Translations under genes and position numbers: made by a program
The notes under the pieces: generated by a model
What the model was told of the DNA's origin: nothing
The model's database searches: none
The model's input: only the letters and a program-made list of their open reading frames with translations
Shown: positions 17,767 through 25,991 of the stretch, one piece after another
How positions within the stretch are numbered: position 1 is the stretch's first letter
Layout: each line of letters opens with the position of its first letter
DNA from: Thermomonas sp.
GTDB lineage: Bacteria; Pseudomonadota; Gammaproteobacteria; Xanthomonadales; Xanthomonadaceae
Assembly (NCBI GenBank): GCA_016720345.1
Contig: JADKKV010000005.1
Coordinates: forward strand, 496,001-560,000
Reading direction: 5' to 3'
Length of the DNA: 64,000 bases

Positions 17767-18939
17767 TCAGCGCTCGAACATACCACGGCGCACCACCTCG
17801 CCCGCCCGCAGGTGGGCGATCCCGCCCAGCCAGACGTGACCGGCCGCACCGTTCGCGTCCAGCGCCAGCAGGTCGGCATCCATGCCTGCCCGGATCCGGC
17901 CCTTGCCCGGCAGCCGCAGCAGGTCCGCCACGTTGCTTGTGAAGGCGGGCAGCACGCGTTCCAGCGGCAGGCCGCGGGCCAGCAAAGCATTCAGGGTCTC
18001 CAGCAGGGCGCCGGAGTGGCCCACGTCCATGCCGCAGACACGGCCATGCGCATCGAAGCAGGGCAGGCAGCCGCCGGCGTCGGAGCTGATGCTGACCCGC
18101 TCCGCCGGCGCGCCGCTGTCCAGGTAGCGCACCAGCGCCTCGTCGGCGGGCCAGGCGTCTTCGCCCTCCTCGACCGGGAACGCGGTGATGTCGACATGGC
18201 AGCCACGCTTCGCCAGTGCGAGCGCTTCCTCGAACAAGGCCTTCCTGCGGTTCACATGCGTCGGCTGGAACACCCGCGGCGGCAGTTCGCTGGTGTCCAG
18301 CGCCTGCCGCACCAGTTCCAGCCCGCGCGGGCCATCGCCGAGGTGCAGGTGGACGATGCCGGCCTTGCCGGTCATCAGCCCGGCCACGTGCGCCTCGGAT
18401 GCCAGCCGCAGCACGTCGTCCAGCGTTGGTTGGCTGGAACGGTGGTCGCTGATCGCCACTTCGCCCACGCCGATCAGCGCATCGCTGAACACGATGTCGC
18501 CGCGCACGCTGCCGGTCAGCGTGGTCGGCGGGATGTGGTAGCCGCCGCAATACGCCCACGCGCCGAGGCCCTGCTCGCGCAGCGCGTACACATGCGAAAG
18601 CAGCTCGCTGGTGCCGCGCGAGACATCGTCGGTGCCGAGCAGGCCAATGACCGTGGTCACCCCGGCGCTGGTGTAGCGCGACAGCAGCGGCGCCGGCACC
18701 CGGCTGGCGAAGCCGGCTTCGCCGCCACCACCGCTGGCGTGGACGTGGCCGTCGATGAAGCCGGGGAGCAGGCGCGCGCCTTCGAGATCGATGGTTTCGA
18801 CGCCGAGCGCTTCCGGCAATCCGGGCCCGGACCCGCCCATCCACAACACCTTGCCGCCACCCAGCAACAGGTGGCGACGGCCCAGCGGTTCCGGCGCGTA
18901 CACGTCGGCATTGCGCAGCAGCAGCAGGGGCGCGGTCAT
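17767..18939 (-). CDS. iadA: Isoaspartyl dipeptidase
   Basis: 390 residues from the ATG at 18939, exactly the E. coli IadA length. An amidohydrolase that splits beta-aspartyl dipeptides; here it would hydrolyse the beta-Asp-Arg made by CphB. Metal ligands are visible in GFIDGHVHASGGGGE (His65, His67), ISDHRS, PTHVNRR and SSDAGG. Where E. coli has the carboxylated bridging Lys162 (in GVKCAISDHRS), this protein has Glu160 (GVGEVAISDHRS). Some amidohydrolases use Glu in this place, so it is probably active. It is 27 bases before cphB and 31 after trpD. Confidence 0.92.
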   Translation of the reverse strand: MTAPLLLLRNADVYAPEPLGRRHLLLGGGKVLWMGGSGPGLPEALGVETIDLEGARLLPGFIDGHVHASGGGGEAGFASRVPAPLLSRYTSAGVTTVIGLLGTDDVSRGTSELLSHVYALREQGLGAWAYCGGYHIPPTTLTGSVRGDIVFSDALIGVGEVAISDHRSSQPTLDDVLRLASEAHVAGLMTGKAGIVHLHLGDGPRGLELVRQALDTSELPPRVFQPTHVNRRKALFEEALALAKRGCHVDITAFPVEEGEDAWPADEALVRYLDSGAPAERVSISSDAGGCLPCFDAHGRVCGMDVGHSGALLETLNALLARGLPLERVLPAFTSNVADLLRLPGKGRIRAGMDADLLALDANGAAGHVWLGGIAHLRAGEVVRRGMFER

Positions 18940-18970
18940 CGCGGCAGGGTGCGGCGCGTGGATGGCAGCG

Positions 18971-20005
18971 TCAAGCGCCCGCCAGCGCCTGCGTGGTGGC
19001 GACGAATTCGTCCAGCTTCGCGGCCGCCGCGCCGGACGCGATCGCATTGCGCGCGCGCAGGATGCCGTCGCCGATGTCGCTGGCCACGCCCGCCGCGTAC
19101 AGCGCCGCGCCTGCGTTGTAGGCGACGATCTCGCGCGGCAGGCACTCGCGGTTGTCCAGCGCCTGGCGCAGCAGGTCCATCGATTCGGTGGCGTTCTCGA
19201 CCCGCAGGTTGCGGCTGTGCGCCATCGCGATGCCGAAGTCCTCGGGATGCAGTTCGTATTCGCGGACCACGCCATCGCGCAGCTCGCCGACCAGGGTGCC
19301 GGCGCCCAGCGAGAGCTCGTCCATGCCGTCGCGGCCCCACACCACCAGCGCGCGCTGCGCGCCGAGTTCCTGCAGCACGCGCACCTGGATGCCGACCAGG
19401 TCCGGATGGAACACGCCCATCAGGATGCCGGGGGCATTGGCCGGATTGGTCAGCGGGCCAAGGATGTTGAACAGCGTGCGCACGCCCATCTCGCGCCGCA
19501 CCGGCGCCACCACCTTCATCGCCGGGTGGTGGACGGGGGCGAACATGAAGCCGATCCCGCAGCGCTCGATGCAGGCCGCGACCTGCCCCGGCTGCAGCTC
19601 GATGTTGGCGCCCAGCGCTTCCAGCACGTCGGCGCTGCCCGACTTCGACGACACGCTGCGGTTGCCGTGCTTGGCGACCTTGCCACCGGCCGCCGCCACC
19701 ACGAACATGCTCGCGGTGGAGATGTTGAAGGTGTGCGCGCCATCGCCGCCGGTGCCGACGATGTCGACCAGGTGCGTGCGGTCGGCGACGTCGACCGGAC
19801 GCGCGAATTCGCGCAGCACGGTCGCCGCGGCGGCGATCTCGCCGACGGTTTCCTTCTTCACCCGCAGCCCGGTGAGGATCGCCGCGGTCATGACCGGCGA
19901 AACCTCGCCGCGCATGACCTGGCGCATCAGCTCGACCATTTCGTCGAAGAAGATCTCGCGGTGCTCGATGGCGCGCTGCAGCGCGTCCTGCGGGGTGAAG
20001 GGCAT
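18971..20005 (-). CDS. trpD: Anthranilate phosphoribosyltransferase
   Basis: 344 residues, the normal monofunctional TrpD. It joins anthranilate to PRPP. The PRPP loop [22 protein letters not shown], the [21 protein letters not shown] segment and [32 protein letters not shown] are conserved. It follows trpG after 4 bases, indicating translational coupling, and is followed by iadA rather than the expected trpC. Confidence 0.97.
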   Translation of the reverse strand: MPFTPQDALQRAIEHREIFFDEMVELMRQVMRGEVSPVMTAAILTGLRVKKETVGEIAAAATVLREFARPVDVADRTHLVDIVGTGGDGAHTFNISTASMFVVAAAGGKVAKHGNRSVSSKSGSADVLEALGANIELQPGQVAACIERCGIGFMFAPVHHPAMKVVAPVRREMGVRTLFNILGPLTNPANAPGILMGVFHPDLVGIQVRVLQELGAQRALVVWGRDGMDELSLGAGTLVGELRDGVVREYELHPEDFGIAMAHSRNLRVENATESMDLLRQALDNRECLPREIVAYNAGAALYAAGVASDIGDGILRARNAIASGAAAAKLDEFVATTQALAGA

Positions 20006-20009
20006 CGGG

Positions 20010-20588
20010 TCAGCGCTCCAGGAAGTTCTTCAGCAGCGCGTGGCCGTGCTGGGTCAGGATGGATTCGGGATGGAACTGCACGCCTTCGACCGGATGCCCG
20101 CGATGGCGCAGGCCCATGATCGCCTCCATCGAACCGTCGTCGTTCTCGGTCCACGCGGTGATTTCCAGCGCATCCGGGAGCGTGGCCTTGTCCACCACCA
20201 GCGAGTGGTAGCGGGTGGCCTCAAAGCCGTCCGGCAGGCCGGCGAACACGCCCTTGCCCTGGTGGCGGATGCGCGAGGTCTTGCCATGCATGATCTTGCC
20301 CGCGCGCACCACGTCGCCGCCGTAGACCTGGCCGATGCTCTGGTGGCCCAGGCACACGCCGAGGATCGGCGTGGTCGCGCCCAGGCGCTCGACCACCGCC
20401 ATCGACACCCCTGCCTCGTTCGGCGTGCACGGCCCGGGCGAGATCACGATGCGTTCCGGCGCCAGCCGCTCGATCTCGTCCACCGTCAGCGCATCGTTGC
20501 GCTCCACCCGCACCTCCGCGCCCAGCGACTGCAGGTACTGGACGAGGTTCCAGGTGAAGGAGTCGTAGTTGTCGATCATCAGCAGCAC
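20010..20588 (-). CDS. trpG: Anthranilate/aminodeoxychorismate synthase glutamine amidotransferase subunit
   Basis: 192 residues, a class I glutamine amidotransferase supplying ammonia to TrpE. The triad is visible: Cys79 in [13 protein letters not shown], and the His-Glu pair in GVQFHPESI near residue 172. Also seen are [11 protein letters not shown] and RYHSLVV. In many bacteria the same subunit also serves folate synthesis (PabA). The start is one base after the trpE stop. Confidence 0.95.
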   Translation of the reverse strand: MLLMIDNYDSFTWNLVQYLQSLGAEVRVERNDALTVDEIERLAPERIVISPGPCTPNEAGVSMAVVERLGATTPILGVCLGHQSIGQVYGGDVVRAGKIMHGKTSRIRHQGKGVFAGLPDGFEATRYHSLVVDKATLPDALEITAWTENDDGSMEAIMGLRHRGHPVEGVQFHPESILTQHGHALLKNFLER

Positions 20589-20589
20589 G

Positions 20590-22080
20590 TCACAACCCCT
20601 TCGCCGCTTCGGCCACCGCGCGGAACAGCGCGCGGCCCTTGTTCATGGTCTCGTCCCACTCGGCCTGCGGGTCGGAGTCGTAGACGATGCCGGCACCGGC
20701 CTGCACGTGCAGGCGGCCGTCCTGGATCACCGCGGTGCGGATGGCGATGGCGGTGTCGGCGTCGCCGTGCCAGCCGATGTAGCCGACCGCGCCGGAGTAG
20801 ATGTTGCGCTTGACCGGTTCCAGCTCGCGGATGATCTGCAGCGCGCGGATCTTCGGCGCGCCGCTGACGGTGCCGGCGGGGAAGGTGGCGCGCAGCACGT
20901 CCATGTAGGACAGGCCCTGCTTCAGGCGGCCGGTGACTTCGCTGACGATGTGCATGACGTGGCTGTAGCGTTCGATCACGAACTGCTCGCCCACCACCAC
21001 CGTGCCCGGCTCGGACACGCGGCCGGCATCGTTGCGGCCAAGGTCGATCAGCATCAGGTGCTCGGCGCGCTCCTTCGGGTCGGCCAGCAACTCGGCTTCC
21101 AGCGCCAGGTCTTCCTCGTGGGTCCGGCCGCGCGGGCGGGTGCCGGCGATCGGGCGCACGGTGACTTCGCCCCCGCCGTCAACGGTATGTTGCAGGCGGA
21201 CCAGGATCTCCGGCGAGGAACCGACCACCTGGGTCGCGCCGGTATCCAGGAAATACATGTACGGCGACGGATTCGTCGCCCGCAGCGCGCGGTACACGTC
21301 CACCGGGCGCGCGCGGAACGGCACGCTCAGGCGCTGGCTGAGCACCACCTGGAAGGCATCGCCGGATGCGATGTACTGCTTGCTGCGATGGACCGCCTCG
21401 ATGAAGCCCTCGCGGGTGAAGCCGCTGACGAAATCGGCCTCGTCGAGGGCGTTGCCGTGCAGGGTTTCCGGATAGCCGCGCCCGGCCTGGCGCAGGCGGT
21501 GCGCCAGCGCATCCAGCCGCCGCTGCGCGCGCGCCCACGCCTGCGGCTGGCGCGGGTCGGCGTGCACGATCAGGTACAGCCGGCCCTTGAGGTTGTCGAA
21601 CACCGCCAGTTCCTCGCTGAGCATCAGCAGGATGTCGGGCGTGCCGAGTTCGTCCGGCAGCGGGTTCGCGCGCAGGCATGGCTCGATGTATTCGATGCAC
21701 TCGAAGCCGAACCAGCCCACCAGCCCGCCTGAAAAGCCGGGCAGGCCGTCCAGCTTCGGCACCCGGTAGTGCGCGCGCAGGCGTTCGACCTCGGCCAGCG
21801 GATCGTCGAGTTCGCGGGTCTCCACGACTTCGCCGTGCTCGCGCACCTGCAGCGCGTGGCCGCGCACCTCGTACACCCGCCGCGCCGGCAGGCCGATGAT
21901 CGAATAGCGGCCGAAGCGCTCGCCGCCCTCCACCGATTCGAACAGGTAGGTGTGCGGGCCGTCGGCCAGCTTCAGGTAGACCGACAGCGGGGTGTCGAGG
22001 TCGGACAGGACCTCGCGCACGACCGGGATCAGGGTATGGCCGTCAGCGGCGTGCTGGTCGAACTGGGCGTGCGTGATCAA
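20590..22080 (-). CDS. trpE: Anthranilate synthase component I
   Basis: 496 residues, the chorismate-using subunit of anthranilate synthase. It begins at a TTG (22080) with AAGGA about 8 bases upstream. The feedback-site motif LLES in relatives appears as [18 protein letters not shown] near residue 50. The catalytic core shows DPSPYMYFL-type [20 protein letters not shown], the [17 protein letters not shown] segment and [15 protein letters not shown]. The candidate leader peptide ending at 22043 overlaps its first 38 bases, which suggests translation-linked control. Confidence 0.97.
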   Translation of the reverse strand: MITHAQFDQHAADGHTLIPVVREVLSDLDTPLSVYLKLADGPHTYLFESVEGGERFGRYSIIGLPARRVYEVRGHALQVREHGEVVETRELDDPLAEVERLRAHYRVPKLDGLPGFSGGLVGWFGFECIEYIEPCLRANPLPDELGTPDILLMLSEELAVFDNLKGRLYLIVHADPRQPQAWARAQRRLDALAHRLRQAGRGYPETLHGNALDEADFVSGFTREGFIEAVHRSKQYIASGDAFQVVLSQRLSVPFRARPVDVYRALRATNPSPYMYFLDTGATQVVGSSPEILVRLQHTVDGGGEVTVRPIAGTRPRGRTHEEDLALEAELLADPKERAEHLMLIDLGRNDAGRVSEPGTVVVGEQFVIERYSHVMHIVSEVTGRLKQGLSYMDVLRATFPAGTVSGAPKIRALQIIRELEPVKRNIYSGAVGYIGWHGDADTAIAIRTAVIQDGRLHVQAGAGIVYDSDPQAEWDETMNKGRALFRAVAEAAKGL

Positions 22081-22174
22081 GCGGGGTGTCCTTCATGGGC
22101 ATGGGAGCGACCTGGGCGGCGGAATCTCGCCACCATCGCCAACCCTGTTCGAAAGACGGAATCGCCCGGTTCAT
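22043..22174 (-). CDS. trpL: Candidate trp leader peptide with Trp-Arg-Trp-Trp
   Basis: A 43-residue frame starting at the ATG at 22174 carries QGWRWWRDS, with three TGG codons in four positions (22130-22141). It lies directly upstream of trpE, and its stop at 22043 falls 38 bases inside trpE. The promoter is placed so the message starts at the ATG. A hairpin GGTGGCG-AGATTC-CGCCGCC, with one G-U pair, overlaps the tandem Trp codons. I find no intrinsic terminator before trpE, so ordinary attenuation is not supported. Control by ribosome stalling or reinitiation is an inference. Confidence 0.65.
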   Translation of the reverse strand: MNRAIPSFEQGWRWWRDSAAQVAPMPMKDTPLDHARPVRPARR

Positions 22175-22180
22175 GCGCCA

Positions 22181-22210
22181 ACTGTAGCCGCCGCGGGCGG
22201 GCTTCGGCAA
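22181..22210 (-). promoter_or_regulatory. Promoter of the trp-cyanophycin operon
   Basis: On the minus strand TTGCCG (22205-22210) and TACAGT (22181-22186) are 18 bases apart. The -10 box ends 6 bases before the leader peptide ATG at 22174, so the transcript should be leaderless for trpL. I see no second promoter of this quality before trpE. Confidence 0.6.
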
Positions 22211-22305
22211 ACCCGCCCCGGCTGTCACGCCGGCGTCACGCGCCGCGCGGATCATCGAAGGCCATTGCAGGGACGATTGACGGGCAGGACGCCCACCCTT
22301 CCCCG

Positions 22306-22347
22306 AAGCCGGTGCCGCACCCCTCCCGCGGCGTCGGCTTTCTTTTT
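22306..22347 (+). terminator. Plus-strand intrinsic terminator without an obvious gene
   Basis: AAGCCG-GT-GCCGC (22306-22318) pairs with GCGGC-GT-CGGCTT (22328-22340), with a symmetric internal loop and a 9-base apical loop, and is followed by TCTTTTT (22341-22347). The T-run gives it plus-strand polarity, but no plus-strand gene precedes it; trpL and trpE lie on the other strand. It may also help end rpe transcription without a U-run. Confidence 0.55.
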
Positions 22348-22366
22348 CCAGCGATGCCGCCCGTGC

Positions 22367-23038
22367 TCAGCGCACCGCCGCCACCGCCTGCTTCATCCGG
22401 GCGATGACCGCGGCGTAGTCGGGCTTGCCGAAGATCGCGCTGCCGGCGACGAAGGTATCCGCGCCCGCTGCGGCGATGTCCGCGATGTTGTCCGGCTTCA
22501 CCCCGCCGTCGATCTCCAGCCGGACCGGCCGGCCGCTGGCGTCGATCAGCTCGCGCACGCGGCGCAGCTGGCGGAGCGCGGACGCGATGAACGACTGCCC
22601 GCCGAAGCCGGGATTGACCGACATCAGCAGCACGTAGTCGATCTCGTCCAGCATCACCTCCAGCACGTCCAGAGAACTGGCCGGGTTGAACACCAGCCCG
22701 GCCTGGCAGCCCTTCGACTTGATCAGCTGCACGCTGCGATGGACGTGCCTGCTGGCCTCGGGATGGAAGCTGATGTGCGATGCGCCGGCGTCGGCGAACA
22801 TCGGGATCAGGCCGTCCACCGGCTCCACCATCAGGTGCACGTCGATCGGGGCGGTGACGCCATGCTTGCGCAACGCCTCGCACACCAGCGGGCCGATGGT
22901 GAGGTTGGGCACGTAATGGTTGTCCATCACGTCGAAATGCACCCAGTCGGCACCGGCCGCCAGCACGTTGTCCACCTCTTCGCCGAGCCTGGCGAAGTTG
23001 GCGGAAAGGATCGAAGGTGCGATGACGGTCGGTTGCAT
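22367..23038 (-). CDS. rpe: Ribulose-phosphate 3-epimerase
   Basis: 223 residues from the ATG at 23038 ([19 protein letters not shown]), the typical Rpe length. A TIM-barrel epimerase of the pentose phosphate pathway interconverting ribulose 5-phosphate and xylulose 5-phosphate. Metal ligands are in [14 protein letters not shown] and EIDGGV, and the phosphate site is near [10 protein letters not shown] and AGSAIF. An upstream in-frame ATG at 23089 would add a translated palindromic repeat (WIPAFAGMT) and is rejected. In many proteobacteria rpe lies next to trp genes, as here. Confidence 0.96.
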   Translation of the reverse strand: MQPTVIAPSILSANFARLGEEVDNVLAAGADWVHFDVMDNHYVPNLTIGPLVCEALRKHGVTAPIDVHLMVEPVDGLIPMFADAGASHISFHPEASRHVHRSVQLIKSKGCQAGLVFNPASSLDVLEVMLDEIDYVLLMSVNPGFGGQSFIASALRQLRRVRELIDASGRPVRLEIDGGVKPDNIADIAAAGADTFVAGSAIFGKPDYAAVIARMKQAVAAVR

Positions 23039-23048
23039 GATGCTCGTC

Positions 23049-23068
23049 ATTCCCGCGAAGGCGGGAAT
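23049..23068. repeat. Palindromic repeat unit 1 (8-bp stem, GAAG loop)
   Basis: ATTCCCGC and GCGGGAAT pair around GAAG. When translated it gives the IPAFAGMT string that often appears as a false N-terminal extension in bacterial proteins. It lies between the DnaJ-like gene and rpe, both on the minus strand. Confidence 0.75.
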
Positions 23069-23104
23069 CCATTGGCTTTGGGCTGCCAAGTCTAACGTCC
23101 CGGG

Positions 23105-23124
23105 CTCCCCGCGAAGGCGGGGAG
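23105..23124. repeat. Palindromic repeat unit 2 (8-bp stem, GAAG loop)
   Basis: CTCCCCGC and GCGGGGAG pair around GAAG, with the same core as the unit 36 bases away (CCCGCGAAGGCGGG). The two form a pair of REP-like hairpins just after the stop of the DnaJ-like gene and may act as its terminator. Confidence 0.7.
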
Positions 23125-23128
23125 GACA

Positions 23129-23458
23129 TCACTTCCGGTTCCGCAGCGCCTTGATGCGGTCGTAGGCCGCGTTGATCTCGCGCGCCTTGGCTTCGGCCTG
23201 GCGCTGCAGTTCCGGCGCGGCACCGGCCACGCGGTCCGGGTGGTATTGCGAGATCAGGCGGCGATAGGCCAGGTCGATCTCGGCGTCGGAGGCTTCCTCG
23301 GTCAGGCCGAACACCCGGTAGGGGTTGTCGCGGGTGGACTTGAACCAGTCGGCATCGAACGCATGGCCGATCAGCAGGCCCAGCAGGCCGCCCGCCGGGT
23401 GGCGCAGCAGCAGCCAACCCGCGATCAGCCCGAAGAACTTGCCGTACCAGCGTTTCAT
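23129..23458 (-). CDS. Small membrane-anchored DnaJ-domain protein
   Basis: 109 residues from the ATG at 23458. An N-terminal hydrophobic helix with glycine repeats (FFGLIAGWLLLRHPAGGLLGLLIGHAFD) resembles the DjlA membrane anchor. A J-domain follows at about 45-109 (NPYRVFGLTEEASDAEIDLAYRRLISQYHPDRV), with the HPD tripeptide needed to stimulate DnaK. It is much shorter than DjlA. The start was chosen over an ATG 9 bases upstream because TAAGAT (23466-23471) ends 7 bases before this ATG, suggesting a leaderless message. It is divergent from purC. Confidence 0.8.
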   Translation of the reverse strand: MKRWYGKFFGLIAGWLLLRHPAGGLLGLLIGHAFDADWFKSTRDNPYRVFGLTEEASDAEIDLAYRRLISQYHPDRVAGAAPELQRQAEAKAREINAAYDRIKALRNRK

Positions 23459-23541
23459 GGGCGCCATCTTACAAGGCCGGCAACAGGGCGCGGGGCATCC
23501 GCCGGCCTTAGACTAGGCGCCCCTCGATTGCACGCGCGCGC

Positions 23542-24438
23542 ATGGCCACCACCCTGCTCCAGTCCGACCTCCCCGGCCTGAACCTGATCCACCGCGGCAA
23601 GGTGCGCGACGTGTTCGACCTCGGCGACGGCCACCTGCTGATGGTCGCGACCGACCGCCTGAGCGCGTTCGACGTGGTGCTGCCCGACCCGATCCCCGGC
23701 AAGGGCGAGATGCTCTGCCAGATCAGCAATTTCTGGTTCGACAAGACCGCGCACATCATCGCCAACCACCTGACCGGCATCGATGTCGCCTCGGTGCTGC
23801 CGGCCGGCGTGGATCCCGCGCTGTACGCAAAACGTGCGGTGGTCACGAAGAAGCTGACCCCGGTACCGGTGGAATGCATCGCCCGCGGCTACATCATCGG
23901 CAGCGGCTGGAAGGACTACCAGCGCACCGGCGAAGTCAGCGGCATCCGGCTGCCGGCAGGCCTGCAGCAGGCGCAGCAGTTGCCGGCGCCGATCTTCACC
24001 CCGTCGACCAAGGCGGCGGTGGGCGACCACGACGAGAACATCGATTTCGCCACCGCGGTCGACCTGGTCGGCCGCGAACGCGCCGAACAGGTGCGTGATG
24101 CAACGCTGGCGCTGTACGCCTTCGCCCGCGACTACGCGGCGCAGCGCGGGATCCTGCTGGCCGACACCAAGTTCGAGTTCGGCACCGATGTCGACGGCAG
24201 GCTGTACGTGATGGACGAGATGTTCACCCCGGATTCCAGCCGCTACTGGCCGGCGGAGCAGTACCAGGTTGGCACCAGCCCGCCCAGCTACGACAAGCAG
24301 TTCGTGCGCGACTACCTGGAAACACTGGACTGGAACAAGACCGCGCCCGGCCCGCGCCTGCCCGCGGACGTGATCGACAGGACCCGCGCCAAGTACGCGG
24401 AGGCGCTGCAGAAACTGGCCGGGATTTCGATCGACTGA
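23542..24438 (+). CDS. purC: Phosphoribosylaminoimidazole-succinocarboxamide synthase
   Basis: 298 residues, the long form of SAICAR synthase (the E. coli enzyme is 237), common in Xanthomonadaceae. It condenses CAIR with aspartate in purine synthesis. Motifs are [50 protein letters not shown], and the ATP/metal segment [32 protein letters not shown] -10-like TAGACT at 23509-23514 lies upstream. Confidence 0.97.
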   Translation: MATTLLQSDLPGLNLIHRGKVRDVFDLGDGHLLMVATDRLSAFDVVLPDPIPGKGEMLCQISNFWFDKTAHIIANHLTGIDVASVLPAGVDPALYAKRAVVTKKLTPVPVECIARGYIIGSGWKDYQRTGEVSGIRLPAGLQQAQQLPAPIFTPSTKAAVGDHDENIDFATAVDLVGRERAEQVRDATLALYAFARDYAAQRGILLADTKFEFGTDVDGRLYVMDEMFTPDSSRYWPAEQYQVGTSPPSYDKQFVRDYLETLDWNKTAPGPRLPADVIDRTRAKYAEALQKLAGISID

Positions 24439-24520
24439 CGCCTGCGTGGCAGGCGCGCCGGCCTTGCCCGGCGGGCACCTGCGGCGCAAGCTCGGCCCAC
24501 CCTGCCTGCGAGCGCGCGCC

Positions 24521-25009
24521 GTGACTGCCGCCAGTACCGAACGCCCCATCGACCGCTGGTTCGCCCATTACTCCGGCGACCACCGGAACCCGGTCAACCA
24601 GCGCATCCACGTGGTCGCGGTGCCGCTGATCCTGTGGAGCGTGGTCGGCCTGCTCTGGTGCATCCCGGTCGTCGGCAGCTGGTTCCGGCCAGGCCTGTGG
24701 GCGGCGCTGGCGATGTTCGCCGCATGGATGTTCTATTACCGGGCCTCGCGCGCGATCGGCTTCGGCATGCTGGCGACCTTCGTGGCGATGGCGTGGCTGA
24801 CCCGCTGGCTGCACGACACGCTGGCCACGCCGGGCCTGGCCAGGCTGGCGCTGGGCGTGTTCGTGCTCGCCTGGATCGCGCAGTTCATCGGCCACGGCAA
24901 GCGCTACGAGGGCAAGCGGCCGAGCTTCTTCACCGACCTCAAGTACCTGCTGGTCGGTCCGGCCTGGGTGCTGGCCAAGCTGTACAGGAAGCTCGGCTGG
25001 TCCTGGTGA
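24521..25009 (+). CDS. Mpo1-like (DUF962/YGL010w) membrane protein
   Basis: 162 residues from a GTG at 24521. The family motif HYSGDHRNPVNQRIHVVAVPLILWS carries the conserved His16 and His30, and a second group is in QFIGHGKRYEGKRPSFFTD near the C-terminus. Four hydrophobic segments follow each other between about 32 and 128. Yeast Mpo1 is an iron-dependent dioxygenase of 2-hydroxy fatty acids in the ER; the bacterial role is presumed similar but untested. It follows purC by 82 bases. Confidence 0.85.
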   Translation: MTAASTERPIDRWFAHYSGDHRNPVNQRIHVVAVPLILWSVVGLLWCIPVVGSWFRPGLWAALAMFAAWMFYYRASRAIGFGMLATFVAMAWLTRWLHDTLATPGLARLALGVFVLAWIAQFIGHGKRYEGKRPSFFTDLKYLLVGPAWVLAKLYRKLGWSW

Positions 25010-25022
25010 GGGCCTGAGGCTG

Positions 25023-25098
25023 CGATGGCGCCTACCGTCGCGTGTTCGCACCGCGGCTCAAGATGCGGCGACGCCAACACCCGACGGTCTCGCCATCG
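25023..25098. repeat. Imperfect long hairpin between convergent genes
   Basis: Three stacked helices can form: CGATGGCG (25023-25030) with CGCCATCG (25091-25098), ACCGTCG (25034-25040) with CGACGGT (25082-25088), and GTGTT (25042-25046) with AACAC (25076-25080). The element fills the space between the Mpo1-like gene and the SDR gene, which converge. It could be a bidirectional terminator or a dispersed palindrome. Confidence 0.6.
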
Positions 25099-25105
25099 TG
25101 GGTAG

Positions 25106-25981
25106 TCACTCGCGACTTGGAATCGAGTTCTCGAACATCCGCGCTTCCGGCTTGAACGCGCGCGGCGCGAAGCCGAAATCCCGCTGCGCCGGCTGCGGGT
25201 CGAACAGCATGTCGTGGCGCATGCGTTCGACCGCGGCGGCGCTGATGTCGGTGGCGATGCCACGCGCGCGTGCCGCTTCCAGTGCCAGCCGGAACAGCGG
25301 CATCGGCAATTCGTGCAGGACCGGCCGCGGCTGCAGGCAGGCCAGCACGCGCTGCACCATCTCCCGGTACGGCAGGGTCTCGCCACCCGGCAGGTCGTAG
25401 CTGCGGCCGTGGGTCGCCGCCGCGGTGCAGGCCGCGAACGCGGCGGCGGCGAGGTCGGCCACGTGCACCGGCTGGCGCAGGCCATCGCTGCGCCGGGGCA
25501 GCAGGAAGTGGCCCCAGCGGCCGGCCAGCGCGGCGATGCGGGTGAGGGTGGCATCGCGGCCGGCGCCGTACACCAGGGTCGGGCGCAGCATGGTCGCGTG
25601 GGCGCCGCGCAGTTCCGCCTGCGCGAACAGCGCCGCCTCCGCGCCCAGCAGCCGGCGCGCGAGGTCGCGTTCGTCGTCGTCCGCGGAGCCATGCTTGGTG
25701 GCCGCGCTGGTGGAGCCGAACGCGACGATGCGCGGCGCCCGGATCGTGGCCTGCGCGTGCCAGCGCGCGAACAGGTCCAGCGGGCCGCAGCTGAAGATCG
25801 CGTCCACCGCGTCCGGCAGGCCGCGCACGCCGGCCAGGTCGCCGCCCAGCCAGTGCCGGCCGGGCGCATCCGAATGCGACTGCCGGGAAACCGCGAAGAC
25901 CCGCCAGCCGGCGTCGTTCAGGCGCTCCAGCAAGGGTGCGCCAAGCTGGCCGCTGGCACCGAAGACCAGGGCTGTCTTCAT
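25106..25981 (-). CDS. NAD(P)-dependent epimerase/reductase, extended SDR family
   Basis: 291 residues with an N-terminal Rossmann fold: ALVFGASGQLGAPLLERL gives the GxxGxxG nucleotide motif at about 8-14. The segments LRPTLVYGAGRD and RQPVHVADLAAAAFAA are typical of NAD-dependent epimerase/dehydratase proteins. The active-site YxxxK is not clear; AATKHGSADDDE occupies the place where it would be expected. This suggests an atypical SDR, binding a nucleotide but perhaps acting differently. The substrate is unknown. It lies 10 bases after nhaD on the same strand. Confidence 0.75.
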   Translation of the reverse strand: MKTALVFGASGQLGAPLLERLNDAGWRVFAVSRQSHSDAPGRHWLGGDLAGVRGLPDAVDAIFSCGPLDLFARWHAQATIRAPRIVAFGSTSAATKHGSADDDERDLARRLLGAEAALFAQAELRGAHATMLRPTLVYGAGRDATLTRIAALAGRWGHFLLPRRSDGLRQPVHVADLAAAAFAACTAAATHGRSYDLPGGETLPYREMVQRVLACLQPRPVLHELPMPLFRLALEAARARGIATDISAAAVERMRHDMLFDPQPAQRDFGFAPRAFKPEARMFENSIPSRE

Positions 25982-25991
25982 GCCGCCGCGC

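Noticed and set aside
15772-19470. A plus-strand open frame of more than 1200 codons opposite iadA, cphB and cphA
   Set aside because: It is rich in Arg, Ala, His and Gln with no family motif, and mirrors codon bias of the well supported minus-strand genes. Such shadows are common in GC-rich DNA.
22080-22174. Classic trp attenuator between leader and trpE
   Set aside because: No hairpin with a T-run lies in this stretch; only a 7-bp hairpin at the Trp codons is seen.
22367-23089. Longer Rpe starting at 23089
   Set aside because: The extra residues (WIPAFAGMT) are the translation of a palindromic repeat, and the family starts at [12 protein letters not shown].
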